64,000 nucleotides of DNA from JBGQOJ01 sp052119585. Its GTDB lineage: Bacteria; Pseudomonadota; Alphaproteobacteria; Rhodobacterales; Rhodobacteraceae. The stretch is taken from the NCBI RefSeq assembly GCF_052119585.1, contig NZ_JBGQOJ010000017.1, forward strand, positions 5,508 to 69,507. Reading direction: 5' to 3'. Below are positions 18,431 to 26,147 of the stretch, piece by piece. The notes under the pieces are model-generated. The model was not told the DNA's origin and searched no databases. It saw only the letters and a program-made list of their open reading frames with translations. How positions within the stretch are numbered: the stretch's first letter is position 1; each line of letters starts with the position of its first letter. Both the position numbers and the translations under genes were made by a program.

Positions 18431-18557
18431 AACACGGCCCTCATTGGTGCCCCACCGAGTTAGCCCATCCTGCGCGACTTGAAAAGCCACTCGGCATGCT
18501 CTGGACGTTTGGCGCGGCGCAACTTAGGTGGATACTGTATGAAACGGAGACCGAACA

Positions 18558-18983
18558 GTGACCACTGACCGCTTTGAAGAGATCGCCGAGACCTTTGAAT
18601 TCCTGGAAGACTGGGAAGAGCGGTATCGCTATGTCATCGAATTGGGCAAGGCGATGCCGCCTCTGGATGACGCGTTCCGCGTTCCCGCGACCAAAGTGAC
18701 CGGCTGCGCCAGTCAGGTCTGGATCGTTCCGGTGATCGAAGGGCAGGGCAGGGATGCTGTGTTCCGCTTTGACGGCGACAGCGACGCGTTGATCGTGCGC
18801 GGGTTGATCGCGGTGCTGCACGCGCTGTATTCCGGCCTGACGGTCGACGAGGTGATGAAGGTCGATGCGCCCGGTGCCCTGAAACGTCTGGGGTTGGACG
18901 ACCATCTGTCCGCGCAACGCTCTAACGGGGTGCGTGCCATGGTGGACCGTATCCGCAGCGTAAGCGCGGCGGCGATCGGCTAA
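18558..18983 (+). CDS. sufE: Cysteine desulfuration protein SufE
   Basis: Accepts persulfide sulfur from the cysteine desulfurase SufS for Fe-S cluster assembly. The 141 residues match the family length; the sulfur-accepting cysteine is C50 in KVTGCASQVW. The start is GTG at 18558. No other suf genes are in the window. The 3' end overlaps the convergent DUF1638 gene by 4 bases. Confidence 0.92.
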   Translation: MTTDRFEEIAETFEFLEDWEERYRYVIELGKAMPPLDDAFRVPATKVTGCASQVWIVPVIEGQGRDAVFRFDGDSDALIVRGLIAVLHALYSGLTVDEVMKVDAPGALKRLGLDDHLSAQRSNGVRAMVDRIRSVSAAAIG

Positions 18984-19615
18984 AGCGACGCCAGCGTCGT
19001 TTCCAGATCGCCGTAGCCGGTGAACCGCCGTTCATAGGCCAGACCCAGCCGCGCCGCGCAGTCCTGCGCCTTGGCATCCAGCGCCCTGTTGTCGGTTTGG
19101 GCCTGATACACCAGTTTGGTGTAATTGCCGAAGTACATGTCGCGCAGGTCCGGGTGGCGGTCCAGACCAAGGGGTTTCCAGACAAAGGCGTCGAACTGTT
19201 TGACCAGAAAATCGGTCAGGTAAAAGGCAGTGAATTCGTCTTCGGATGTTTTGGCAAAGATGTCGTTTCCCTCAAAAAACGAATAGCAATGCGGGCCTTC
19301 GACCATTCCAACGCCAAGTTCGGCGCATTTCTTCAACAATTGCCCACCGGTGCCACAATCGGCGTAAACCACAAAGATCTCGTCATATCCGGCGCGATGT
19401 TTCAGCACCATTGCCTCGACCGCGCCGGTGATTTTATCGGGGTGATTGTGCAGGATGGCGGGCAGGCACGTCAGGTCCATATGGTCCCAGCCATTTGCGG
19501 CCTTCAGCGCCAGTATCTCATGGGCAAGGGCACCACAGGCCAGCAGCAAAATCCGGCCCGAAGATGCCGCAAGGTCCAGGCCGGTCGTAGTCAGCCTTTG
19601 GTCGTCGATGCTCAT
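18980..19615 (-). CDS. DUF1638 protein, corrinoid-methyltransferase associated
   Basis: A 211-residue soluble protein of the DUF1638 family (LLACGALAHEI, LTCLPAILHNHPDKI, VVYADCGTGGQL, VEGPHCYSFFEGND). Conserved Cys and His residues suggest metal or cofactor binding, but the reaction is unknown. The family is commonly found next to corrinoid-protein and methyltransferase genes, as here: the corrinoid protein and homocysteine methyltransferase lie just upstream. It is translationally coupled (ATGA) to a tiny membrane protein gene. A terminator separates this pair from the corrinoid gene, so it may have its own promoter or depend on readthrough. Confidence 0.82.
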   Translation of the reverse strand: MSIDDQRLTTTGLDLAASSGRILLLACGALAHEILALKAANGWDHMDLTCLPAILHNHPDKITGAVEAMVLKHRAGYDEIFVVYADCGTGGQLLKKCAELGVGMVEGPHCYSFFEGNDIFAKTSEDEFTAFYLTDFLVKQFDAFVWKPLGLDRHPDLRDMYFGNYTKLVYQAQTDNRALDAKAQDCAARLGLAYERRFTGYGDLETTLASL

Positions 19616-19776
19616 GGGTGCGCCCATCGCCGCAGGGCCAAAGCGATGATTATGATGGCCGGAACCACCACAAACCCGCCCCATGTCGGCATTGTGGCAC
19701 TGACCCGGTAGGCCACGCCGATGGTCAGGGCGGCGGCGAACAGGACTGTCGCCAGAAGGATATAGAAGCGGCGCAT
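19612..19776 (-). CDS. Small two-span membrane protein
   Basis: A 54-residue protein starting MRRFYILLATVL with two hydrophobic spans (about residues 4-24 and 30-48) and a basic C-terminus (LRRWAHP). Its stop overlaps the DUF1638 start by 4 bases, and the frame is preserved throughout. Function unknown. It may anchor or accompany the DUF1638 protein, which is inference from gene order only. Confidence 0.68.
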   Translation of the reverse strand: MRRFYILLATVLFAAALTIGVAYRVSATMPTWGGFVVVPAIIIIALALRRWAHP

Positions 19777-19826
19777 CCGTGCCTTCCTTTGCGTAGGTTT
19801 CACCTTGAACGTGGGGCCGCGCCGCG

Positions 19827-19864
19827 AAAAAGAAAAGGCCCCGCACGCGATTGCGTCGGGGCCT
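19827..19864 (-). terminator. Rho-independent terminator after the corrinoid gene
   Basis: Stem AGGCCCCG (19836-19843) pairs with CGGGGCCT (19857-19864), and on the minus strand the stem is followed by a T-rich run. It lies 21 bases past the corrinoid protein stop. Confidence 0.8.
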
Positions 19865-19884
19865 GTTCGCGGAATATGCCCGAT

Positions 19885-20589
19885 CTAGCTTGCTATGGCG
19901 CTGTTATGCTTGCGCGCCATCCATGTTTTGGCCGTTTCCACCGCCACGGCCGCATCGCGGCAATAGGCGTCCGCGCCGATGGCCTTGCCGAATTCCTCGT
20001 TCAGGGGAGCGCCGCCCACAAGCACGATATAATCGTCGCGAATGCCTTTTTCGATCATCGTGTCGATCACGACCTTCATATAGGGCATCGTGGTTGTCAG
20101 CAGGGCGGACATGCCCAGAATATCGGGCTGTTCGGCTTCCATCGCTTCCAGGTATTTCTCGACCGAGTTGTTGATGCCAAGATCCCGCACTTCGAATCCG
20201 GCCCCTTCCATCATCATTCCGACAAGGTTCTTGCCGATGTCGTGGATGTCGCCCTTGACCGTGCCAATCACCATTTTGCCAACGCGCGGTGCGCCGGTTT
20301 CCGCCAGAAGCGGTTTCAGGATGAACATCCCGCCCTTCATCGCATTGGCGGCAAGAAGCACCTCGGGGACGAACAGGATACCGTCGCGAAAGTCGTTGCC
20401 AACGATGGTCATACCCCCGACAAGCGCCTCTGTCAGCACGCGGTAGGGCGCCCAGCCACGACCCAGAAGGATGTTCACCGATTCCTCGATTTCCTCTTTC
20501 AGGCCGTCGTAAAGGTCGTCGAACATCTGCATGACCAATTCATCATCGGGCAGGTCGGCAAGGATGATCTCGTCGTTTTCGTCGGCCAT
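19885..20589 (-). CDS. Corrinoid (B12-binding) methyltransferase protein
   Basis: A 234-residue B12 carrier of the MtbC/MetH-module type. It has an N-terminal helical cap (about residues 20-100) and a Rossmann-like B12 domain with the DxHxxG motif in VKGDIHDIGKN (axial H116), then GMSALLTTT and VLVGGAPLN. The acidic N-terminus is typical of the stand-alone protein. With the homocysteine methyltransferase 120 bases upstream it probably forms part of a split methionine synthase. I recall such a split MetH being shown genetically in Phaeobacter inhibens. The methyl-THF-binding subunit and a RamA-like reactivator would be elsewhere in the genome. Confidence 0.9.
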   Translation of the reverse strand: MADENDEIILADLPDDELVMQMFDDLYDGLKEEIEESVNILLGRGWAPYRVLTEALVGGMTIVGNDFRDGILFVPEVLLAANAMKGGMFILKPLLAETGAPRVGKMVIGTVKGDIHDIGKNLVGMMMEGAGFEVRDLGINNSVEKYLEAMEAEQPDILGMSALLTTTMPYMKVVIDTMIEKGIRDDYIVLVGGAPLNEEFGKAIGADAYCRDAAVAVETAKTWMARKHNSAIAS

Positions 20590-20709
20590 CGAAATATTCC
20601 TGTCTTGAAGCGGGCGCGCCGCGTGTCACTCTGTCCTAAATGGTCCGATTGTCGCGGTCGCACTCGTATAAATGCGACATCCGCCAATCTGCGACCGACC
20701 CTTGGCGGT

Positions 20710-21723
20710 CTAACCCTGACGGCGGCGGCGGGTCACGCGGGCCGTGGGCGCGTTGTCATCGGTCCCGTCAGAGTTGGAACTGAACCCGCCGAGGGTCTGT
20801 GTGATCTGGTCCAGTGTCGGGCGCGGGCCCTTGGGGCGTGTTTCAAGCGCCTCGCGCATGGCGCGCAGGTGCTCTGGCGTGGTGCCGCAGCAACCGCCAA
20901 TGATCCGGGCGCCGCAATCGCGGGCCAGAACCGCATATTCGCCCATCAGTTCCGGGGTGCCATCATAGTGGATGTGGCCGTCGTGGTATTTCGGGATGCC
21001 GGCGTTGCCCTTGGCGATGATCGGGGTCTCGGTGCCTTGCGCGGCAAAGCCCAGCACGGTGCGCAAAAGGTCGGACGCCCCGACACCGCAATTCGCCCCG
21101 AACGCCAGCGGCGGGTTCTTCATGCCTTCGACCATCGCGACCATCGCAGAGGAGGTGACGCCCATCATCGTGCGACCGGCGGTGTCAAAGCTCATCGTGC
21201 CGCACCATGGCATACCTGCCAGGGCAAAGGCCTCTGCGGCGGCTTTGTATTCCTCGGGGGCGGAAATAGTTTCCAGCCAAAGCACATCGGCCCCGCCAGC
21301 CTTCAGGCCTTCGGCCTGCTCGTGGAACATTTCAACCGCATTCGCGTGGGTCAGGGTGCCCATCGGGACAAAAATCTCGCCCGTTGGCCCGACGGACCCC
21401 GCAACAACGATCGTCCGGCCAGAGGCATCGGCAATCTCGCGGCCCAGTTCTGCGGCCAGTTTGTTCAACTCGAACACGCGGCCTTCGGCGCCGTGCAGTT
21501 TCAGCCGCGAGGCGTTGCCACCAAAGCTGTTGGTCAGAAAAATGTCGCTGCCTGCGTCTGCGGCCCCTTTATACAGCGCCTTGATGCGGTCGGGGTGTTC
21601 CTCGTTCCACATTTCCGGGGCGTCGCCGGATTGCAGGCCCATGTTGAACAGGTTCGTTCCGGTGGCGCCATCGGCCATAAGCCAATCATTGGTTTCCAGC
21701 AGGCGGGCGAGGACATCAGACAT
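20710..21723 (-). CDS. Homocysteine S-methyltransferase family (BHMT-like)
   Basis: A 337-residue zinc-dependent methyltransferase barrel. Zinc ligands are C212 (FGANCGVG) and C278-C279 (GGCCGTTPEH). Other motifs are LMADGATGTNL, TNSFGGNASRL and VAGSVGPTGE. It lacks the pterin- and B12-binding domains of full MetH, so the methyl donor would be the adjacent corrinoid protein. It could instead act alone as a betaine-homocysteine methyltransferase, but the neighbour favours the split methionine synthase role. The C-terminus ends in a basic RRRRQG tail. Confidence 0.88.
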   Translation of the reverse strand: MSDVLARLLETNDWLMADGATGTNLFNMGLQSGDAPEMWNEEHPDRIKALYKGAADAGSDIFLTNSFGGNASRLKLHGAEGRVFELNKLAAELGREIADASGRTIVVAGSVGPTGEIFVPMGTLTHANAVEMFHEQAEGLKAGGADVLWLETISAPEEYKAAAEAFALAGMPWCGTMSFDTAGRTMMGVTSSAMVAMVEGMKNPPLAFGANCGVGASDLLRTVLGFAAQGTETPIIAKGNAGIPKYHDGHIHYDGTPELMGEYAVLARDCGARIIGGCCGTTPEHLRAMREALETRPKGPRPTLDQITQTLGGFSSNSDGTDDNAPTARVTRRRRQG

Positions 21724-21743
21724 GGGTTAACCTTTTTTCCGAA

Positions 21744-21767
21744 GGCAGGCCGCGTTCTGCGTCTGCC
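21744..21767 (-). promoter_or_regulatory. Hairpin in the leader of the homocysteine methyltransferase
   Basis: GGCAG (21744-21748) pairs with CTGCC (21763-21767), with an inner CGC/GCG stem. On the minus strand it ends 21 bases before the ATG, followed by an A-rich run rather than T, so it is not a terminator for the upstream gene. I could not match it to a known SAM, SAH or cobalamin riboswitch. Confidence 0.3.
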
Positions 21768-21818
21768 CCTTTGGTTTGCAAATCGCACGTCGCGGCAGGA
21801 TGCGCAAATTGATTGTTG

Positions 21819-23741
21819 TCATAATGGTGTTGAGGATGGCTCACATTCAAGGGGCCCAAGGGGCAGCGGTTCGGGGTTCAGAATGGCCCGCGCCACGTCG
21901 AACCCCGCCAGACAAAGGTCCAGACGGGTGGGGGCAGCCGTATAAAGGGTTTCCCAGTGCGGGGCAAAGGCCCCCTTGAACTGGCGCAGGCCATTGCCGC
22001 CGCAGATCCTGTCGAGCCGTTCGGTCATGGGCTTTGGCAGGTCACGGACCCAGCGCGGCATCAGTGGCACTGCGGCCAGCGAAACCCTTGGGCAGGCGTC
22101 CGCTGCGGCATCCAGCAGCGCATGGGTGACCAAGGCGTGCATCAGGCCGTCCGGCGCGCCGGGTGTGTGGCGCATCAGGTCAAGGGTGCGTTCCTGCGGA
22201 TTGGCGTGGAAGGTGACAAAGCCTGCCAAACAGCCCCGGACCCACCCCAGATAGATGATCTGACCAGCCATATAGTCGGGCGAAAATCGCCCCATCGAAA
22301 AGCCGCGCTCTGCCCCGTGGTGTAGGGTCCAGTCGCGCGCCACCTGCGCCATCTGCGGCAAAGGCAGCGGTCCCGTCGCGCGGGTGACCGTGACGCCCGC
22401 ATGCTCTGCCTGACGCAGCTTGCGCCTCAGTTGGCGGGTGGCGGGGCTGGCAGGATCGAACTGTGCGGGGGGCAGCCATGCCTCGCGGGCGGTGGCATGA
22501 ACGCGGTACCGGCGCCGGCGTGCCGCGACGGCCATGCGCGCCCCGCATTTATAGACGGCAGGGCGCAGCCCCCGCGCATCTGCGGCCTCTTCCAACCCAT
22601 GCAACACCCCGCAACAGGTCTGACGGAACAACGGATCGCCGATGGCGATAAGCGCCTGTCCGGTGACCGCGACCATCTGCTGTCCGGTATTCCCTGGCAT
22701 CTCCAGCACGGATTTATCGCCCATGCGCAGCAATCCCGCCTCTGCCCGTGGCGCATCGCGCGTCAACTGTTCAAGGCAAAGCGGCGTTGGCACGGTCAGG
22801 CGCGGCGATGCAGCCCGCAGTGCCACCACAGGCCCGACGATCATCGCAATAGCCGCAATTCCGGCCGGAATGGCGTAATAAACCAACCGGAACGCCAGAA
22901 TGGCCGCCAAAAGGGGCGCCGTCGGGGTGCCGGGGCACAGGAAAAGAACCATCACTTCGAAAGGGCCAACGCCCCCCGGACTGCCGGAAAAAAGCGCGAC
23001 CCCGAGGGCAATCAGATACACGGGCAGCAGTGTCATGAATCCCAGCGTCAGGTCTGCGGGCATCACCGCATAAAGCGCGGCGCAGGCGGCGACCGTATCA
23101 AGGGCGGTCAGCGACACGACGGCCAGAACGGTCAGCAGCGAGGGCAGCCTGATCTTGCGCCCCGCCAGGGTCAAGGCGCGCCCGCGCAGTGACAAGGCGC
23201 ATAGCCCGAACAGCGCGGCCAAGGGCAAAATTGCGACCGCAGACATCCACGCGGGCCCCGCGCCGGTGATCAGCACAACCGCCCCCGTGACAACGCAAAG
23301 CCCCGCCATGAACGACACCGCCACTGCAAAGGCGATGCGGGCGGCCTGCAAAAGCTGCGCCTGCGGCAACATCCGCCACCGCACGAGCGTTCCGGTCAAC
23401 ACCCCGAACCCAAGCGTTTGCGCCAGCGCGATGCCGACGATCCCCGCGTGTCGCGCCTGGTCCGGCGGTGTCAGGGTTGCCAGATGGCGGTGGATGACCG
23501 CGTCGTATCGCCCCACGGCCCAGAAACTGACCAACGTGGCGGCACCGGCGGCAGCCCACTGCACCGGCTGCACGGTTCGGAAGGCGGGCCAGACCAGCGC
23601 AAGGTCCACCTCTGCCAGCCGCCCTGCGAACAGATAAAGGCAGACGCCCGCCAGAAGCAGCGGCCCCCCTTGCCGCCATGCCATCGTGGACAGCTGCATC
23701 GTCGCGGTTGTCTGTTTGGTCGGGTTCTCATGGCGCATCAA
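21819..23741 (-). CDS. MprF-like bifunctional membrane protein
   Basis: A 640-residue protein with an N-terminal flippase-like region of about eight membrane segments (UPF0104 type: FSGSPGGVGPFEVMVLFL) and a C-terminal soluble DUF2156 domain (about residues 330-610) with RKLRQAEHAGVTVTRA, DWTLHHGAERGFSMGRFS and KGAFAPHWETLY. MprF proteins transfer amino acids from tRNA to phosphatidylglycerol and flip the product. Whether this one makes lysyl-PG, another aminoacyl lipid, or an acylated lipid cannot be read from the sequence. It starts ATGATG at 23741; a later start such as MQLSTMAW is possible. Confidence 0.82.
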   Translation of the reverse strand: MMRHENPTKQTTATMQLSTMAWRQGGPLLLAGVCLYLFAGRLAEVDLALVWPAFRTVQPVQWAAAGAATLVSFWAVGRYDAVIHRHLATLTPPDQARHAGIVGIALAQTLGFGVLTGTLVRWRMLPQAQLLQAARIAFAVAVSFMAGLCVVTGAVVLITGAGPAWMSAVAILPLAALFGLCALSLRGRALTLAGRKIRLPSLLTVLAVVSLTALDTVAACAALYAVMPADLTLGFMTLLPVYLIALGVALFSGSPGGVGPFEVMVLFLCPGTPTAPLLAAILAFRLVYYAIPAGIAAIAMIVGPVVALRAASPRLTVPTPLCLEQLTRDAPRAEAGLLRMGDKSVLEMPGNTGQQMVAVTGQALIAIGDPLFRQTCCGVLHGLEEAADARGLRPAVYKCGARMAVAARRRRYRVHATAREAWLPPAQFDPASPATRQLRRKLRQAEHAGVTVTRATGPLPLPQMAQVARDWTLHHGAERGFSMGRFSPDYMAGQIIYLGWVRGCLAGFVTFHANPQERTLDLMRHTPGAPDGLMHALVTHALLDAAADACPRVSLAAVPLMPRWVRDLPKPMTERLDRICGGNGLRQFKGAFAPHWETLYTAAPTRLDLCLAGFDVARAILNPEPLPLGPLECEPSSTPL

Positions 23742-23807
23742 ACTCTCCGCATCCCTGGATTCGGACGGGTGTAACAGCGCGGGCCTACCGCTTTCTTAAT
23801 GCGTCAA

Positions 23808-23845
23808 TTTAAAATCAAAAAACGCGCACCCTAAAAGATGCGCGT
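23808..23845 (-). terminator. Rho-independent terminator after the ATPase zeta gene
   Basis: ACGCGCA (23822-23828) pairs with TGCGCGT (23839-23845). On the minus strand the stem is followed by TTTTTGATTTTAA. It lies 46 bases past the DUF1476 stop. Confidence 0.75.
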
Positions 23846-23890
23846 CAATGTGAAACGGCAGTCATCCCGCCCAAAGGTGGAAAAAGGCTC

Positions 23891-24205
23891 TTATCCTTCG
23901 TTCATGATCTGGTCTTTGGCGACCGCCATCAGTTCCAGCATCTTGGTGCGGATCGTCGCCTCGTCGGCCTTGTCGCCCAGATCGCCCGAGACCTTGCGGT
24001 AGACGTCCTCGTCGCCGGCTTCCTCGAAATCGGCCTTGACGACCTCTTTGGCATAGGCTGCGGCATCGTCGCCCGACTTGCCCATCAGATCAGCCGCCCA
24101 AAGCCCCAGAAGCTTGTTGCGGCGGGCTTCTGCCTTGAACTGCATCTCTGCATCATGGGCAAACTTGTTCTCGAACGCATTTTCGCGGTCATCAAAGGTG
24201 GTCAT
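23891..24205 (-). CDS. F1F0-ATPase inhibitor zeta subunit (DUF1476)
   Basis: A 104-residue helical protein matching the alphaproteobacterial zeta subunit, which inserts into F1 to block ATP hydrolysis. The inhibitory N-terminus is MTTFDDRENAFENKFAHD, followed by AEARRNKLLGLWAADLMG and the four-helix C-terminal part. The start at 24205 follows from the family N-terminus. It is divergent from purC, with about 160 bases between. Confidence 0.92.
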   Translation of the reverse strand: MTTFDDRENAFENKFAHDAEMQFKAEARRNKLLGLWAADLMGKSGDDAAAYAKEVVKADFEEAGDEDVYRKVSGDLGDKADEATIRTKMLELMAVAKDQIMNEG

Positions 24206-24362
24206 AGCGGCCTCGCACATTGAAATATCTGGAAACAGATATGACGGCACAGGGCGTCGACCGCAAGAGGGTCGCCCGTGTTCTTGCGACAAACGTCATC
24301 ATGCCGTATAGGGCGCAGGACGGGGCAGGGACTCATCCCGGCCTAGGCAGACTGGAGACACA

Positions 24363-25124
24363 ATGGCACGCCGCAAACTGGTTTACGAAGGCAAAGCCAA
24401 AATCCTGTATGAAGGACCCGAGCCGGGAACTTTGGTGCAGTATTTCAAGGATGACGCCACAGCATTCAACGCCGAGAAAAAGGCCGTGATCGAGGGCAAG
24501 GGCGTGTTGAACAACCGTCTGTCCGAGTTTTTCATGGTCGGTCTGGGCCATGTCGGGGTGCCGACGCATTTCATCCGGCGCCTGAACATGCGCGAGCAGT
24601 TGATCCGTGCGGTAGAGATTATCCCGCTGGAAGTGATCGTGCGCAATTTCGCCGCCGGTTCGATGGCAAAGCGTCTTGGCATGGAAGAGGGCACGCCGCT
24701 GCCCCGTCCGATTGTCGAGTTCAGCTACAAGGACGACAAGCTGGGCGATCCGCTTGTGCCCGAGGAATACATCATCGCATTCGGCTGGGCGACCCAGCAG
24801 GATCTGGATGACATCGTGCAGCTTGCCTTGCGGGTCAATGATTTCGTCGGCGGTGTGATGTACGGCGTCGGGATCAAGCTGGTGGATTTCAAGATCGAGA
24901 TCGGCCGCGTCTGGGACAACGACTTTATGCGCCTTGTCGTGGCCGATGAAATCAGCCCGGATAGTTGCCGTCTGTGGGACATGGAAACCGGCCAGAAACT
25001 GGACAAGGACGTGTTCCGGCGCGATCTGGGCAACCTGACCGACGCCTACACCGAGGTGGCGCGGCGTCTGGGCGTTTTACCCACGAATGTAACCCACGCG
25101 ACGAAACCGACGCTGATCAACTGA
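24363..25124 (+). CDS. purC: SAICAR synthetase
   Basis: Joins aspartate to CAIR in purine synthesis, ATP-dependent. The 253 residues are the usual short bacterial form: MARRKLVYEGKAKILYEG, FKDDATAFN, EVIVRNFAAGSMAKRLG, IEIGRVWDNDFMRLVVADEISPDSCRLWD. purS and purQ follow. No purL is in the window, although purSQ and purL usually work as one complex. Confidence 0.97.
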   Translation: MARRKLVYEGKAKILYEGPEPGTLVQYFKDDATAFNAEKKAVIEGKGVLNNRLSEFFMVGLGHVGVPTHFIRRLNMREQLIRAVEIIPLEVIVRNFAAGSMAKRLGMEEGTPLPRPIVEFSYKDDKLGDPLVPEEYIIAFGWATQQDLDDIVQLALRVNDFVGGVMYGVGIKLVDFKIEIGRVWDNDFMRLVVADEISPDSCRLWDMETGQKLDKDVFRRDLGNLTDAYTEVARRLGVLPTNVTHATKPTLIN

Positions 25125-25154
25125 TCCCGCGGGTCGGTTGGCACCTTGGGATTT

Positions 25155-25178
25155 GAGTATTTTTGGAACAAAGTGGGG
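25155..25178 (+). repeat. Dispersed GAGTATTTTT..GAACAAAG element, copy 4
   Basis: GAGTATTTTTGGAACAAAG, 31 bases after the purC stop, same direction. It is nearly identical over 24 bases to copy 7 at 43627. Confidence 0.65.
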
Positions 25179-25230
25179 CAGGGGCGTTCAGGGAACGGCC
25201 CGCCTTGCGCGATGATAAAGGCGACAGGCG

Positions 25231-25470
25231 ATGAAGGCTCGAGTGCATGTGATGTTGAAAACCGGCGTTCTGGACCCGCAGGGCGAGGCCGTGCGCCACG
25301 CGCTGGGGACTTTGGGGTTTGACGGTGTTCAGGGTGTGCGTCAGGGCAAGGTGATCGAGCTTGATCTGGCGGAAACCGACGCGGCCAAGGCCGAGGCGCA
25401 GGTCACGCAGATGTGCGAGAAGCTGCTGGCGAACACCGTGATCGAAAGCTACCGCGTGGAGCTGATCTGA
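25231..25470 (+). CDS. purS: FGAM synthetase subunit PurS
   Basis: A 79-residue small subunit that helps channel ammonia from PurQ to PurL. It shows the family pattern: KARVHVMLKTGVLDPQGEAV, LGFDGVQGVRQGK, and CEKLLANTVIESYRVEL. The stop overlaps the purQ start by one base (TGATG). Confidence 0.96.
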   Translation: MKARVHVMLKTGVLDPQGEAVRHALGTLGFDGVQGVRQGKVIELDLAETDAAKAEAQVTQMCEKLLANTVIESYRVELI

Positions 25471-26138
25471 TGCGCGCGGCGGTTGTTGTTTTTCCGGGGT
25501 CCAACTGTGACCGCGATATGGCCGTGGCGTTCGAGCAGGCGGGCATGGATGTTGCCATGGTCTGGCACAAGGACACGGATTTGCCCGAGGGCGTCGATAT
25601 CGTCGGCATTCCCGGCGGGTTTTCCTTTGGCGACTACCTGCGGTGCGGGGCCATCGCGGCGAAATCGCCGATCTGCCGGTCGGTCATCGCCCATGCGGCG
25701 CGCGGGGGATATGTTTTGGGGGTCTGCAACGGCTTTCAGGTGCTGACAGAGACAGGCCTGCTGCCCGGTGTGCTGATGCGCAACGCGGGGCTGAAGTTCG
25801 TGTGCAAGGCGCTGGACCTGACGGTCGAGACCAGCGACAGCGCGTTCACCTCGGGGTATGCCAAGGGTCAGACCCTGAGCATTCCGGTGGCCCATCACGA
25901 TGGCAACTACACGGCGGACGCCGAGCTGGTCGCGCGGTTGCGGGGCGAGGATCGTATTGCCTTTACCTATGTGAGCAATCCCAACGGCTCGACTGCGGAT
26001 ATCGCCGGTGTTCTGTCGGCAAACCGGCGCGTGCTGGGAATGATGCCGCATCCGGAACGCGCGATTGATCCACAGCATGGTGGCACCGACGGCGCCGCGA
26101 TGTTCGCCTCTCTTGCGGGGGCGCTGGTCACAGCGTAA
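25470..26138 (+). CDS. purQ: FGAM synthetase glutaminase subunit PurQ
   Basis: A class I glutamine amidotransferase of 222 residues. The catalytic cysteine is in GVCNGFQVL, and the H/E pair is in MMPHPERA. VVVFPGSNCDRDMA and GIPGGFSFGDYLR are the substrate-side motifs. It starts at the last base of purS. Confidence 0.97.
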   Translation: MRAAVVVFPGSNCDRDMAVAFEQAGMDVAMVWHKDTDLPEGVDIVGIPGGFSFGDYLRCGAIAAKSPICRSVIAHAARGGYVLGVCNGFQVLTETGLLPGVLMRNAGLKFVCKALDLTVETSDSAFTSGYAKGQTLSIPVAHHDGNYTADAELVARLRGEDRIAFTYVSNPNGSTADIAGVLSANRRVLGMMPHPERAIDPQHGGTDGAAMFASLAGALVTA

Positions 26139-26147
26139 CCTTCGCCT

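Noticed and set aside
21724..21818. SAM, SAH or cobalamin riboswitch before the homocysteine methyltransferase
   Set aside because: Only a simple hairpin is seen; known consensus elements could not be found by eye.
19618..21945. 775-residue plus-strand reading frame
   Set aside because: Antisense to the corrinoid and homocysteine methyltransferase genes, with low-complexity His/Gly/Arg composition; not a gene.
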